From Streptomyces sp. NRRL S-244 (lineage in GTDB: Bacteria; Actinomycetota; Actinomycetes; Streptomycetales; Streptomycetaceae), in assembly GCF_000717915.1 (NCBI RefSeq), contig NZ_JOCX01000013.1, positions 151,872 through 215,871 of the forward strand: a stretch of DNA of 64,000 bases, written 5' to 3'. The first letter of the stretch is position 1. The number at the start of each line of letters is the position of its first letter. Under the pieces are notes generated by a model. That model made no database searches. It had not been told where the DNA came from and was given only the letters and a program-made list of their open reading frames with translations. The translations under genes and the position numbers were made by a program. Below are positions 1 through 9,158 of this stretch, in pieces.

Positions 1-1469
1 CCGAACTCGCGGTGTACGAGGCGGACGAGGACCTGCGGACCGTCAGCAACATCCACTCGCCCGCGCACGCCGTCCGCGACGTCTTCACCCTGACCCCGTC
101 CGACACGGACGAGGACTGGGCCGCGATCGCCGAGCGGCTGCGCGCGGTCCCCGCCGCCCTCGCCGGCTACCGCGAGAGCCTCGGACTCGGCCTGGACCGC
201 GGCCTGTACGGGGGCCCGCGCGCCACCGCCACCTTCATCGACCAGCTCACCACCTGGGCGGGCGAGGACGGCGACGGCGCGGACGGCGACAGCGACGGCG
301 GCGCCAACGGCGACGGCGACGGCACGGGCTTCTTCGGCGAACTCGCGTCCCGCGGCCCGGAGGCGCTGCGCGCCGGGCTGGAGGAGGCGGCCGCCGGAGC
401 CACCGCGGCCCTCGCCGGACTCCGCGACTGGATGCGCGACGTGTACGCCCCCGCCGTCGCGGACGCGCCGGACCCGGTGGGCCGCGAGCGCTACGCCCGC
501 TGGTCGCGCTACTTCAACGGCACGGACCTGGACCTGGACGAGGCGTACGCCTACGGCTGGTCGGAGTACCACCGGCTGCTCGCCGAGATGAACGCCGAGG
601 CCGCCAAGATCCTGCCGGGCGCGGGCCCTTGGGAGGCGCTGGCCCACCTCGACGAGCACGGCACGCACATCGAGGGCGTCGACGAGGTCCAGGCCTGGCT
701 CCAGGGCATCATGGACGAGGCCATCGAGAACCTCGACGGCACCCACTTCGAGCTCGCCGAGCGCGTGAAGCGGGTGGAATCCATGATCGCCCCGCCGGGC
801 GGCGCGGCGGCCCCGTACTACACGAACCCCTCGGAGGACTTCTCCCGCCCGGGGCGCACCTGGCTGCCGACGATGGGCCAGACCCGCTTCCCGGTGTACG
901 ACCTGGTCTCCACCTGGTACCACGAGGGCGTTCCGGGCCACCACCTCCAGCTCGCGCAATGGGCGCACGTCGCGGACCAGCTCTCCCGCTACCAGGCCAG
1001 CGTCGGCCTCGTCAGCGCCAACGTCGAGGGCTGGGCGCTGTACGCGGAGCGCCTGATGGACGAGCTGGGCTACCTCAAGGACGCCGAGCAGCGCCTGGGC
1101 TACCTGGACTGCCAGATGATGCGCGCCGCGCGCGTCATCGTGGACATCGGCATGCACCTGGGCCTGGAGATCCCGGCGGACTCGCCGTTCCACCCGGGCG
1201 AGCGCTGGACGGTGGAGCTGGCGCAGGAGTTCTTCGGCCTGCACAGCGGCCGGCCCGCGGACTTCATCGAGAGCGAGGTGACCCGCTACCTCTCGATGCC
1301 GGGACAGGCGATCGGCTACAAGCTGGGCGAGCGGGCCTGGCTGCTCGGGCGGGACAACGCCCGCGCCGCGCACGGCGACTCCTTCGACCTGAAGGCGTGG
1401 CACATGGCGGCGCTGTCGCAGGGCTCGCTGGGTCTGGACGACCTGGTGGACGAGCTGTCGAAGCTCTGA
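1..1469 (+). CDS. DUF885 family protein (5' end outside window)
   Basis: The reading frame is already open at the left edge, so the start codon lies outside; an in-frame GTG at 12 is probably internal. The DUF885 signature HEGVPGHHLQ sits near base 921 and resembles a zinc-peptidase HExxxxH motif. The family is usually described as putative metallopeptidases of unknown substrate; cytoplasmic location is inferred from the lack of any visible membrane segment. An acidic low-complexity insert of Gly/Asp repeats is encoded at about 264-335, between normal helical segments. The gene ends just before a strong convergent terminator. Family assignment is secure; function is not known. Confidence 0.9.
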   Translation, partial: ELAVYEADEDLRTVSNIHSPAHAVRDVFTLTPSDTDEDWAAIAERLRAVPAALAGYRESLGLGLDRGLYGGPRATATFIDQLTTWAGEDGDGADGDSDGGANGDGDGTGFFGELASRGPEALRAGLEEAAAGATAALAGLRDWMRDVYAPAVADAPDPVGRERYARWSRYFNGTDLDLDEAYAYGWSEYHRLLAEMNAEAAKILPGAGPWEALAHLDEHGTHIEGVDEVQAWLQGIMDEAIENLDGTHFELAERVKRVESMIAPPGGAAAPYYTNPSEDFSRPGRTWLPTMGQTRFPVYDLVSTWYHEGVPGHHLQLAQWAHVADQLSRYQASVGLVSANVEGWALYAERLMDELGYLKDAEQRLGYLDCQMMRAARVIVDIGMHLGLEIPADSPFHPGERWTVELAQEFFGLHSGRPADFIESEVTRYLSMPGQAIGYKLGERAWLLGRDNARAAHGDSFDLKAWHMAALSQGSLGLDDLVDELSKL

Positions 1470-1484
1470 TCGACGGCGATGGCG

Positions 1485-1530
1485 CGTACGGGCCGCCCGC
1501 TCCCTCGCAGGGGAGCGGGCGGCCCGTACG
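1485..1530. terminator. bidirectional hairpin terminator
   Basis: A perfect 20-bp stem (1485-1504 with 1511-1530) encloses a 6-base loop. It lies between the ends of two convergent genes, so it can terminate both. There is no clear T-run, which is common in Streptomyces. Confidence 0.85.
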
Positions 1531-1554
1531 GCGTTCCGTCGCGAAACCGGACCG

Positions 1555-2208
1555 TCAGCAGCCGCAGTCGTCGGAGTCGGTCGGCGCGGTCAGCGGGTCC
1601 GCCTCGGCACGCTGCCGGCCGCCCTGCCAGGTCTCGACCTCGAAACCCTCGCGGATCCAGTACTCGATGCCGCCGAGCATCTCCTTGACCTGGAAGCCGA
1701 GCTGGGCCAGGGCGAGCGCGGAGCGGGCGCCCCCGTTGCAGCCGGGGCCCCAGCAGTACGTGACCACGGGAAGGCCCTTGTCGAGGAGCTGCTCGGCCTG
1801 CTCGGGGACGAGGGCGGTCGGCAGGTGGACCGCACCCGGCACGTGGGCCTGGTCCCAGGCCGGGGTGGAGCGGGAGTCGACCAGCTGGAAGCCGAGCTCG
1901 GCTCCCTGCTCGCGGTGGGCCTTGAAGGCGGCGGCGACGTCGGACACGTCCGCGTGGAAGGCGAGGCTCGCGGCGAAGTAGGCGGCGGCCGCGGCCGGGG
2001 CGGCCGGGGGCACCCGGAGCACGGGGTTCGCGGCGAGCGCGGCGGCGGGCGCCGGAGCGGGCGAGAGCACGGCGGCGGGCGCCGGAGCAGGCGCGGGCAC
2101 GGGCGTGGGCACGGGCACGGCAGCAGGCGCGGGCACGGGCGCGGGCACGGCAGCAGGCGCGGGAGCGGGGGCGGCGGCCGGGGCGGCGCTGTTCTGTGTC
2201 GTCGTCAT
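1555..2208 (-). CDS. rhodanese-like domain protein with Ala/Pro-rich N-terminus
   Basis: The C-terminal part is a single rhodanese domain. DSRST and HVPGAVHLP are the usual substructure, and the active-site segment is YCWGPGCNGGARSA. The extended CWGPGCNGGAR loop is of the long-loop type rather than the classic six-residue loop, so the substrate may not be thiosulfate. The protein ends in DDCGC, adding a second cysteine pair. The first 65 or so residues are Ala/Pro repeats, encoded by imperfect 6-base GGCACG-type repeats near 2040-2170. ATG 2208 has no Shine-Dalgarno sequence but has TAGATT ending 8 bases upstream, suggesting a leaderless mRNA. It is divergent from an Lrp-type regulator, which probably controls it. 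Confidence 0.85.
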   Translation of the reverse strand: MTTTQNSAAPAAAPAPAPAAVPAPVPAPAAVPVPTPVPAPAPAPAAVLSPAPAPAAALAANPVLRVPPAAPAAAAAYFAASLAFHADVSDVAAAFKAHREQGAELGFQLVDSRSTPAWDQAHVPGAVHLPTALVPEQAEQLLDKGLPVVTYCWGPGCNGGARSALALAQLGFQVKEMLGGIEYWIREGFEVETWQGGRQRAEADPLTAPTDSDDCGC

Positions 2209-2302
2209 GGCTCTGAATCTACGAGCCGCTGATCATCCCGGGAAGTGGCTTTCCCCGGCCTTCCCCTTGTTCGGCCGGGGATTCCCCTGCTACACCTGCC
2301 TC
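2209..2302. promoter_or_regulatory. divergent promoter region, rhodanese / Lrp regulator
   Basis: On the minus strand TAGATT (2216-2221) is a good -10 box placed for a leaderless rhodanese transcript. On the plus strand TTGTTC, an 18-base spacer and TACACC end just before the regulator ATG at 2303. The spacer contains the palindrome GGGGATTCCCC (2277-2287), a candidate operator for the Lrp protein itself. Confidence 0.5.
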
Positions 2303-2749
2303 ATGACCGACTATTCCCCTGACGCCACCGACTGGCGCATTCTGACGGCCCTCCAAGAGGACGGCCGGGCCAGCTTCGCCGATCTGGCGCGCGCCGTTTC
2401 GATGTCCGCCAGCGCGGTCACCGAGCGGGTGCGCCGCCTGGAGGAGGCGGGCGTGATCACCGGGTACACCGCCGTGGTGGACGCGGAGAAGCTGGGCAAG
2501 TCCATCCTGGCGCTGGTCCGGCTGCGCTATCCGCACGGCAACTACAAGCCGTTCCACGACCTGCTGGAGGCGACCCCGGAGATCCTGGAGGCCCACCACG
2601 TCACGGGCGACGACTGCTTCGTGCTCAAGGTCGCCACCCGCTCGATGGGGCATCTGGAGGAGGTCGCGGGCCGGATCTCGGGCCTGGGCTCCGTCACCAC
2701 CAGCATCGTGTACTCCTCGCCGCTGTCCCGGCGCCCGCTCAGTCCCTGA
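2303..2749 (+). CDS. Lrp/AsnC family transcriptional regulator
   Basis: This is a 148-residue, full-length member of the family. The N-terminal winged helix-turn-helix begins at TDWRILTALQEDGRASFADL and includes MSASAVTERVRRLEEAGVI. A C-terminal RAM (ligand-binding, oligomerisation) domain includes HHVTGDDCFVLKV. ATG 2303 was chosen because the domain starts about ten residues after it and upstream codons do not look coding. It is divergent from the rhodanese gene, the usual arrangement for a local regulator, so sulfur or amino-acid metabolism control is inferred. Its last 11 bases overlap the 3' end of sbcC on the other strand. Confidence 0.9.
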   Translation: MTDYSPDATDWRILTALQEDGRASFADLARAVSMSASAVTERVRRLEEAGVITGYTAVVDAEKLGKSILALVRLRYPHGNYKPFHDLLEATPEILEAHHVTGDDCFVLKVATRSMGHLEEVAGRISGLGSVTTSIVYSSPLSRRPLSP

Positions 2750-5700
2750 GGGACGCCGTGCGGTGGCGGACCTCCGAGCCGCCGCGCTGCTTGACGATCT
2801 CCAACTGGGCCTGGACGCGGGTGCGCAGGTCGGCGACGTGGCTCACGATGCCGACGCTGCGGTCCCGTTCGCGCAGCGAGTCCAGTACGTCGAGCACCTC
2901 GTCGAGCGCCTGGTCGTCGAGGCTGCCGAAGCCCTCGTCGATGAACAGGGTGTCCAGGCGCATGCCGCCCGCCTCGTCGGTGACCACGTCGGCCAGACCG
3001 AGGGCCAGGGCGAGCGAGGCGAAGAAGGTCTCGCCGCCCGACAGCGTGGCCGTGTCCCGCTCGCTGCCGGTCCAGGCGTCCACCACGTGCAGCCCGAGGC
3101 CCGAACGCCCGCGTCCGCTCGCCTTGGCGTCGGAGTGGACGAGCGTGTAGCGGCCGCCGGACATCCGCAGCAGCCGTACGGTCGCGGCGGCCGCGACCTG
3201 CTCCAGGCGGGCCGCCAGGACGTACGCCTCCAGCCGCATCTTGCGCTCGTTGTCGGCGGAGGTGCCCGCGGTGAGCCCGGCCAGCCGGGCCACCCGGTCG
3301 TAGGCCTCGCGCAGCGGGCCCAGCGCGCGCAGCTCCTGCTCCGCCTGCCGGGAGAGCCGGTCCAGCTCCGCGCAGCGCACCCGGGCCGCGTCCACGGCGG
3401 ACCCCGCCGTACGGAGCTTCGCGGCGGCCCGCGCTTCGTACGCCTCGGCGGCATCCGGCGCGGCCGGGGGCAGCGTCGCGGCCAGCGCGGTGTCGGTCTC
3501 GCCGAGGCGGTCCGCCAGCATGGCCTCCTCCGCCTGCCAGGCGTCCAGCCTCCGCTGGAGGGCGGTGCGTTCGTAGTCCGGGAGGACCGCGTCGGCGGCG
3601 GCCTCGACGGTGTCGAATCCGGCCTTGAAGGCGGCGTCGGCGAGTTGGGCGTCGGCCTCCTTGAGCCGGGCGGCGGTGTCCTCGGCCCGGCGCAGCGCGG
3701 CGGCGGCCCCGGTGACCATCCGGACCCGGTCCTCCAGGGTCCGGGCGCGGGCCGCGACGGTGGGCGCGCCGTCCCGTACGAGGGCGAGCTCCGCCTCCAG
3801 CGAGGCCTGCTCCTGGTCCAGTGCCTCGCGCCGGGAGGCCCGGCCGGCGGCCCGGCGCTCGGCGTCGAGCCGGTCGGAGCTGCGTACGGTGTGCTCCCGC
3901 TCGGCGCCGGCCAGCCGCTCCCGGGCGGCGTGCAGCCCGGCCGCCGCGGCGTGGGCGGCGGCGTGCCGGGAGCTCAGGTCCGAGGTCAGCGCGAGGAGTT
4001 CCGCGGTGGTGGCCTCCCCGGCGGCCGCCGCGGCCTCGGCCCGCGCCTCCTGGACGGCGGCGAGTTTCCGCTCGACTGCGGCCCGGCGCCCCTCGGCCTG
4101 CTCGTAGCGGGCGTGGGCGGCGTCCTCGGCGGCCCGGTCCACGTGCCCGGGGGCCGGTCGCGCCGGAGCGGGGTGCTCCGCCGATCCGCACACCGTGCAC
4201 GCCTCCCCCGCCACCAGCGCCTCGGCTAGCTCGGCGGCGATCCCGCGCAGCCGGGCCTCCTTGAGCTCCAGCCAGCGCTCCCGGGCGGCGGTCGACTCCT
4301 CGCGTACGGAGAGCAGTTCGCCCTCGGCGCGCTGCGCATCGGCGTCCAGCGCATCCCGGCGCTGGGATGCGGTCAGGTGCATCCGGGCCGGCTCCAGCCG
4401 CCCCGCGAGCTGCTCGGCCAGCGTCGCGGCCTGCTGGGCGGCGTCCACCCGCTCGGCCAGCGCGGTCCGGGTGGCCTCCCAGCGGGCGAGCCAGTCGGCG
4501 GAGTCCCGCAGCAGCTCCTCGGCGTCGCGGGCCTCCCGCTCCAGGGTGGCCCGCTCCCGGCCGATCTCGGCGCTGCGCTGCTCGGACCGCTGGGCGGCGC
4601 CGAGTGCGCCGAGGTCCTCGCGCAGCCGCTGCTCCACGGCCGACAGCTGCTCGGTGCCCGCCTCGGCGAGGGACGGCGGGAGCTGCGCGCGGGCGGCGGC
4701 CTCCGCGTGGGCGGCGGACAGGTGGGCCGCCGACGCGGCTCCGCGCAGTTCCAGGGCGGGGGCCGCCAGGGCGCCGCGCCGGGCCCGGTCCAGCAGGGCG
4801 CGGACCCGCTCCCGCTCGGGCTCCGCCTCGGCGAGCAGGGCGGTGCGGCGGGCCGTCTCGGCGTGCCGGCGCTGGAGGCGGTCGAGCTCCCGCGCCTCCC
4901 CGGCGGCCCGCCGGGCGGCGGCGTGCCGGCCCTCGACGGCGGCCAGCGCGTACTCGGCGACCGTCAGCCGCTCCCGGGCGGCGCAGCGGGCGACGGCGGC
5001 CCAGGCCCGGACGGCCCCGGCCAGCCCGGGATCGCCCGGCTGGTGCCCGGGCAGCGGCCAGGCCCGCAGGTCGGCACTGTCCCCGGCGGCCTGGGCGAGC
5101 CGCTGGGCGGTGCCGAGCACCTTCTCGTCGCCGGCGCGGACCTTGGCCTCGGCGGCCCGGCGGCGCTCGGCGAGCAGCGTCTCGACGGCGGCGAAGCGGC
5201 GGGTGTCGAAGAGCCGGCCCAGCAGCCGGCCCCGCGCCGCCTCGTCGGCCCGCAGGAACTTGGCGAACTCGCCCTGCGGCAACAACACGACCTGGCAGAA
5301 CTGCTCGCGGCTCATGCCGAGCAGCTGCTCGATCTCCTCGCCGATCTCCTGATGGGAACGGCTGAGGGCCTGCCAGCGTTCCCCGTCGTACTCGCGCAGC
5401 CAGCTCTGCGCCTTGTCCTTGGTGGTGCCGGTGCCGCGCTTCTTCGGCCGGTCCTGCTCGGGGCGCCGGGTGATCTCCAGGCGCCGCCCGCCCGCGGTGA
5501 GTTCGAGGGCGACCTCGGTGGGGGTCCCGGCGTCGGCGTGGTCGCTGCGCAGGCTGGTGCCGGGGGCCTGGCGGGGGCCGGGCACCGATCCGTACAGGGC
5601 GTAGCAGACGGCGTCGAGGACGGAGGTCTTGCCCGCGCCGGTGGGGCCGTGGAGCAGGAAGATCCCGGCGCCCGACAGCGCGTCGAAGTCGATCTCCTGG

Positions 5701-5750
5701 GGTTCGGCGAAGGGGCCGAAGGCGGTGATCCTGAGCCGGTGCAGCCTCAT
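2739..5750 (-). CDS. sbcC: SMC-family exonuclease subunit SbcC (Rad50-like)
   Basis: The 1003-residue product is the ATPase subunit of the SbcCD nuclease, which opens DNA hairpins and processes double-strand ends. The Walker A motif is GPTGAGKTSVLDA near residue 35. The ABC signature LSGGETF and Walker B TLFIDEGFGSLDD lie near the C-terminus. Long Ala/Glu/Arg-rich coiled coils flank a zinc hook, CTVC, in the middle. ATG 5750 overlaps the sbcD stop in an ATGA arrangement, indicating translational coupling. Length and motif order match the actinobacterial family. Confidence 0.97.
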   Translation of the reverse strand: MRLHRLRITAFGPFAEPQEIDFDALSGAGIFLLHGPTGAGKTSVLDAVCYALYGSVPGPRQAPGTSLRSDHADAGTPTEVALELTAGGRRLEITRRPEQDRPKKRGTGTTKDKAQSWLREYDGERWQALSRSHQEIGEEIEQLLGMSREQFCQVVLLPQGEFAKFLRADEAARGRLLGRLFDTRRFAAVETLLAERRRAAEAKVRAGDEKVLGTAQRLAQAAGDSADLRAWPLPGHQPGDPGLAGAVRAWAAVARCAARERLTVAEYALAAVEGRHAAARRAAGEARELDRLQRRHAETARRTALLAEAEPERERVRALLDRARRGALAAPALELRGAASAAHLSAAHAEAAARAQLPPSLAEAGTEQLSAVEQRLREDLGALGAAQRSEQRSAEIGRERATLEREARDAEELLRDSADWLARWEATRTALAERVDAAQQAATLAEQLAGRLEPARMHLTASQRRDALDADAQRAEGELLSVREESTAARERWLELKEARLRGIAAELAEALVAGEACTVCGSAEHPAPARPAPGHVDRAAEDAAHARYEQAEGRRAAVERKLAAVQEARAEAAAAAGEATTAELLALTSDLSSRHAAAHAAAAGLHAARERLAGAEREHTVRSSDRLDAERRAAGRASRREALDQEQASLEAELALVRDGAPTVAARARTLEDRVRMVTGAAAALRRAEDTAARLKEADAQLADAAFKAGFDTVEAAADAVLPDYERTALQRRLDAWQAEEAMLADRLGETDTALAATLPPAAPDAAEAYEARAAAKLRTAGSAVDAARVRCAELDRLSRQAEQELRALGPLREAYDRVARLAGLTAGTSADNERKMRLEAYVLAARLEQVAAAATVRLLRMSGGRYTLVHSDAKASGRGRSGLGLHVVDAWTGSERDTATLSGGETFFASLALALGLADVVTDEAGGMRLDTLFIDEGFGSLDDQALDEVLDVLDSLRERDRSVGIVSHVADLRTRVQAQLEIVKQRGGSEVRHRTASLRD

Positions 5751-6913
5751 CGACGGGTCTCCTGCCGGCTGTCGTCCGCCCGTACGTCCTCGAAGGCGCC
5801 CTGGAGCACGGCCCGTTCGGCCTCGTCCGCGACCCCGCCGCCGCGTACGTGGGCGACGAAGTCCTCGGCGATCTCCTGGTCGCTGCGCCCCTTCAGGCGC
5901 TGGGCGTACGAGGCCCCGCCGGACTCCTCGCGGCCCTCGGGATCGAAGGCGAGGCTCAGGGTGTGCGGGAAGCGGGCGGTGAGCCGGGCCATCGGGTCCT
6001 CGGGACGGACCGGGTCCGTGAGGGTGGCCTCGATCCAGGAGTCCTCGTACGCGTCGTACGCGGCCTCCTCCAGCAGGGTGTCGAGCCGTCCCCGGAGCCG
6101 GGCGAGCGGGCGCGGCACGGGGGTGTCGACGCGCTGGGCGGTGATCTCCCCGGCCGGGCCGAGGTCGATCAGCCACATGGTCTTGCGGTGGTCGGCCTCG
6201 GAGAAGGAGTAGGCGAGCGGGGAACCGGAGTAGCGGACCCGTTCGTTGATGGTCTGGCAGCCGTGGAGGTGGCCGAGGGCGGCGTAGTCCACTCCGTCGA
6301 AGACGGAGGCGGGCACGGCCTCGACCCCGCCGACGGCGATGTCGCGCTCGCTGTCGCTGGCCTGCCCGCCGGTGACGAAGGCGTGGGCGAGGACGACGGA
6401 GCGGGTGCCGGGGGCGCGCGTGGCGAGGTCGGCCCGGACCAGGTCCATGGCCGCGCCCAGCACGGCCTCGTGGCTCACCTTCTGCGCGGCGAACCGGTCC
6501 TTCACCAGGGCGGGCTCCAGGTACGGCAGTCCGTACAGGGCGACCTCCCCGTGTACGTCGGCCAGCACCACGGGGTCGGCGCAGCCCTCGGGGTCGGTCC
6601 GCAGGTGGATCCCGGCCCGGCCGATCAGCCCGGCACCGACGCCGAGCCGGCGGGCGGAATCGTGGTTCCCGGAGATCATCACGGTGGGCACGCCGAGGTC
6701 GGCGAGCCGGTGCAGTGCCCGGTCGTACAGCTCGACGGCGGGCAGCGGGGGCACGGCCCGGTCGTAGACGTCGCCGGCGACGAGGACGGCGTCGATCTCG
6801 TGCTCGCGGACGGTCTCGACCAGGTGGTCGATGAAGGCGGCCTGGGCCCCGAGCAGGTTCACGCGGTGGAAGGACCGGCCGAGGTGCCAGTCGGAGGTGT
6901 GCAGGAGCCTCAC
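5747..6913 (-). CDS. sbcD: exonuclease subunit SbcD (Mre11-like)
   Basis: This is a metallophosphoesterase nuclease of 388 residues, partner of SbcC. Metal-binding motifs appear in order: HTSDWHLG at the N-terminus, AGDVYDRA, SGNHDSA, an HAFV segment and LGHLHGCQ. GTG 6913 is preferred because the conserved beta strand VRLLHTSDWH starts there; a GTG at 6943 would add ten basic residues. It is the upstream gene of a two-gene operon with a 4-base overlap into sbcC. Confidence 0.95.
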   Translation of the reverse strand: MRLLHTSDWHLGRSFHRVNLLGAQAAFIDHLVETVREHEIDAVLVAGDVYDRAVPPLPAVELYDRALHRLADLGVPTVMISGNHDSARRLGVGAGLIGRAGIHLRTDPEGCADPVVLADVHGEVALYGLPYLEPALVKDRFAAQKVSHEAVLGAAMDLVRADLATRAPGTRSVVLAHAFVTGGQASDSERDIAVGGVEAVPASVFDGVDYAALGHLHGCQTINERVRYSGSPLAYSFSEADHRKTMWLIDLGPAGEITAQRVDTPVPRPLARLRGRLDTLLEEAAYDAYEDSWIEATLTDPVRPEDPMARLTARFPHTLSLAFDPEGREESGGASYAQRLKGRSDQEIAEDFVAHVRGGGVADEAERAVLQGAFEDVRADDSRQETRR

Positions 6914-7035
6914 TCGCCGGCCCCGCCGGACGTCTCGCCGCACATGTTTCTTCCGTCCCCCTGGTCGTCCCGGTCGTCTCCCGCTCGCTGAGCCCCTCTA
7001 CGCTAACGCGTCACCGGGGCCCCCGGGCCACGTCC

Positions 7036-7662
7036 TCAGGACGCGTACGTCTCCCCGCCGAGGGTGAGGGTGGCGCTGCCCGCCGTACTGTCGGCGAGCC
7101 AGGCCTCGAAGGCGGGCAGGTCCGCCTCCGGCAGGGCGACCTCGATCTCGACGGCGGCCCCGTAGCGCAGGTCCACCACGGTGCGGCCGGTGGAGCGCAG
7201 GTCGTTCTGGGTCTTGCCGGCCCGCTGGTGGTCCACGGTGACGGTGGCCAGCCGGTAACGGTGGCGGGTGAGGGTGCCCAGCTCGTCGAGGGCCTCGCCG
7301 ACGACTCCGCCGTAGGCCCGGATCAGGCCGCCGGCGCCGAGCTTCACGCCGCCGTAGTAGCGGGTCACCACGGCCACCGCGTACCGGATGTCGCGGCGCA
7401 GCAGCATCTGGAGCATGGGCACCCCGGCGGTGCCCCCGGGCTCCCCGTCGTCGCTGGCCTTCTGGACGGAGGCGTCGGCGCCGATGACGTAGGCGAAGCA
7501 GTTGTGCGTGGCGGTGGGGTGCTCCTTGCGGACGCGCGCGATGAACTCCTGCGCCTCCTGCTCCGTCGCGGCGGGCGCGAGCGAGCACAGGAAGCGCGAG
7601 CGGTTGATCTCCGACTCGTGCACGCCCTCGCGGGCCACCGTCACGTACTGGTCTGACTTCAC
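7036..7662 (-). CDS. IMPACT / YigZ family protein
   Basis: The 208-residue product has the two-domain layout of the family. The N-terminal UPF0029 domain includes SRFLCSLAPAATEQEAQEFI, THNCFAYVIG and DDGEPGGTAGVPML, and a DUF1949-type C-terminal domain follows. Distant eukaryotic IMPACT proteins modulate translation-stress kinases; the bacterial role is not established, though the conserved DGEP and GTAG loops are thought to bind a ligand. It stands alone, divergent from the next gene with about 100 bases between them. Confidence 0.92.
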   Translation of the reverse strand: MKSDQYVTVAREGVHESEINRSRFLCSLAPAATEQEAQEFIARVRKEHPTATHNCFAYVIGADASVQKASDDGEPGGTAGVPMLQMLLRRDIRYAVAVVTRYYGGVKLGAGGLIRAYGGVVGEALDELGTLTRHRYRLATVTVDHQRAGKTQNDLRSTGRTVVDLRYGAAVEIEVALPEADLPAFEAWLADSTAGSATLTLGGETYAS

Positions 7663-7762
7663 CGCTCCACCCTACGGGGAATCGGACATGCGTCCTTTCG
7701 GTTGGTCACGGATGCGGGCCGGAGTGCCGGGCCGCACCGGAAGGCAACAGGAGGCGGCAACC

Positions 7763-8167
7763 GTGTACGGCGACCCGGCAACCATCCGCAAGATCCTCAC
7801 CGAGCTCGGCGACACCTGGGCCGTGGTGGGACTGTCCAACAACCGGGACCGCGCGGCCTACGGGGTGGCCCGCACGCTCCAGCGGTTCGGCAAGAGGGTC
7901 GTCCCCGTGCATCCGAAGGCGGAGACGGTGCACGGCGAGCAGGGGTACGCCTCGCTCGCGGAGATCCCGTTCAAGGTGGACGTGGTGGACGTCTTCGTGA
8001 ACAGCCACCTGGCCGGGGCCGTCGCCGACGAGGCCGTGGCCGCGGGGGCGGACGCCGTCTGGTTCCAGCTCGGCGTGATCGACGAGGCCGCCTGTGCCCG
8101 TACCCGCGAGGCCGGCCTGGAGATGGTGATGGACCGCTGCCCCGCCATCGAGATCCCGGCCCTCTGA
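7763..8167 (+). CDS. CoA-binding domain protein (YccU-like)
   Basis: A 134-residue single-domain Rossmann protein of the CoA_binding family. The TWAVVGLSNNRDRAAYGVARTLQ segment is the nucleotide-binding strand, turn and helix. VPVHPKAETVHGEQGYASL and AVWFQLGVIDEAA are also typical. GTG 7763 is preceded by CAGGAGG at good spacing, whereas the longer upstream frame has no comparable site. Members resemble the CoA-binding part of succinyl-CoA synthetase, but no catalytic domain is attached; the physiological role is unknown. Confidence 0.92.
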   Translation: MYGDPATIRKILTELGDTWAVVGLSNNRDRAAYGVARTLQRFGKRVVPVHPKAETVHGEQGYASLAEIPFKVDVVDVFVNSHLAGAVADEAVAAGADAVWFQLGVIDEAACARTREAGLEMVMDRCPAIEIPAL

Positions 8168-8273
8168 CCGGCGGAACCCACCCGTCCGCGGTGGCGCGGT
8201 GCGGCTGAACTAGCGTGCGGGGTGTGCGCGCCGCACTCCCCCGTTCACTGCACCGTACTGCGAGGCCCCTGTC

Positions 8274-9140
8274 ATGACCGCCCTCTTCGCCCTGGCCACA
8301 GCCCTGCTGTGGGGTCTCGCCGACTTCGGCGGCGGGCTGCTGACCCGCCGGCTGCCGGCGCTCACGGTGGTCGTGGTCTCTCAGGTCCTCGCCGTCGTCG
8401 CGCTCGGCGCGGTCGTCCTGGGTACGGGCGCCTGGCGGGAGGCCGGGCCGCAGCTGTGGTTCGCGGTCGCGGCGGGCCTGGTCGGGCCGGTCGCCATGCT
8501 GAGCTTCTACAAGGCGCTGGCCCTCGGGCCGATGGGCGTGGTCTCGCCGCTCGGCTCGCTCGGGGTGGTCGTGCCCGTCGCGGCCGGGCTGGCCCTGGGC
8601 GAGCGGCCCGGGCTCGGCCAGTTCGCCGGGATCGCGGTGGCCGTCGTGGGCATCGTCCTCGCGGGCGGCCCGGAGCTGCGCGGTGCGCCCGTACAGCGCC
8701 AGGCGGTCGTGCTCACGCTGACCGCGGCCTTCGGGTTCGGTGCGGTGATGGCCCTGATCGCGCACGCGTCGAGCGGCGTCACCGGGCTGTTCCTCGCCCT
8801 GTTCGTCCAGCGGGTCACCAACGTGGCCGCGGGCGGCGCGGCCCTGTGGGTCCGGACCCGGCGCGGCACCCCGGCCCTGCCGGCGGGGACGGGCCCGCGG
8901 GTCCTGTGGGGGCTGCTGCCCGCGCTCGCCTTCGTCGGCCTGGCCGACGTCGCGGCGAACGGCACGTACTCCGTGGCCGCCCAGCACGGTCCGGTGACCG
9001 TGGCCGCCGTCCTGTCCTCGCTCTACCCGGTGATCACCGCGCTCGCCGCCTTCGTCGTCCTCAAGGAGCGGCTGCGGACGGTCCAGGCGGCCGGCGCCGG
9101 GCTGGCCCTCGCCGGAACGGTTCTGCTCGCCGCGGGCTAG
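8274..9140 (+). CDS. EamA/DMT family transporter
   Basis: A 288-residue membrane protein with about ten hydrophobic segments arranged as two five-helix EamA repeats. LWGLADFGGGLL is the first helix, and the second repeat begins near LTLTAAFGFGAVMAL. The family exports small metabolites such as amino acids or drugs; the substrate cannot be read from sequence. ATG 8274 follows a TGCGAGG ribosome site. It is one of four DMT exporters in this window and the only one without a neighbouring regulator. Confidence 0.9.
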   Translation: MTALFALATALLWGLADFGGGLLTRRLPALTVVVVSQVLAVVALGAVVLGTGAWREAGPQLWFAVAAGLVGPVAMLSFYKALALGPMGVVSPLGSLGVVVPVAAGLALGERPGLGQFAGIAVAVVGIVLAGGPELRGAPVQRQAVVLTLTAAFGFGAVMALIAHASSGVTGLFLALFVQRVTNVAAGGAALWVRTRRGTPALPAGTGPRVLWGLLPALAFVGLADVAANGTYSVAAQHGPVTVAAVLSSLYPVITALAAFVVLKERLRTVQAAGAGLALAGTVLLAAG

Positions 9141-9158
9141 GGCCGGCGGGCCGGCCGG

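Noticed and set aside
629..1981. Long plus-strand frame across the DUF885 gene and the rhodanese
   Set aside because: Composition is typical of a high-GC shadow frame; real genes on both strands explain the DNA.
2040..2180. Possible CRISPR or direct-repeat array
   Set aside because: The repeats are short, contiguous and in frame with the Ala/Pro tail of the rhodanese gene; there are no spacers.
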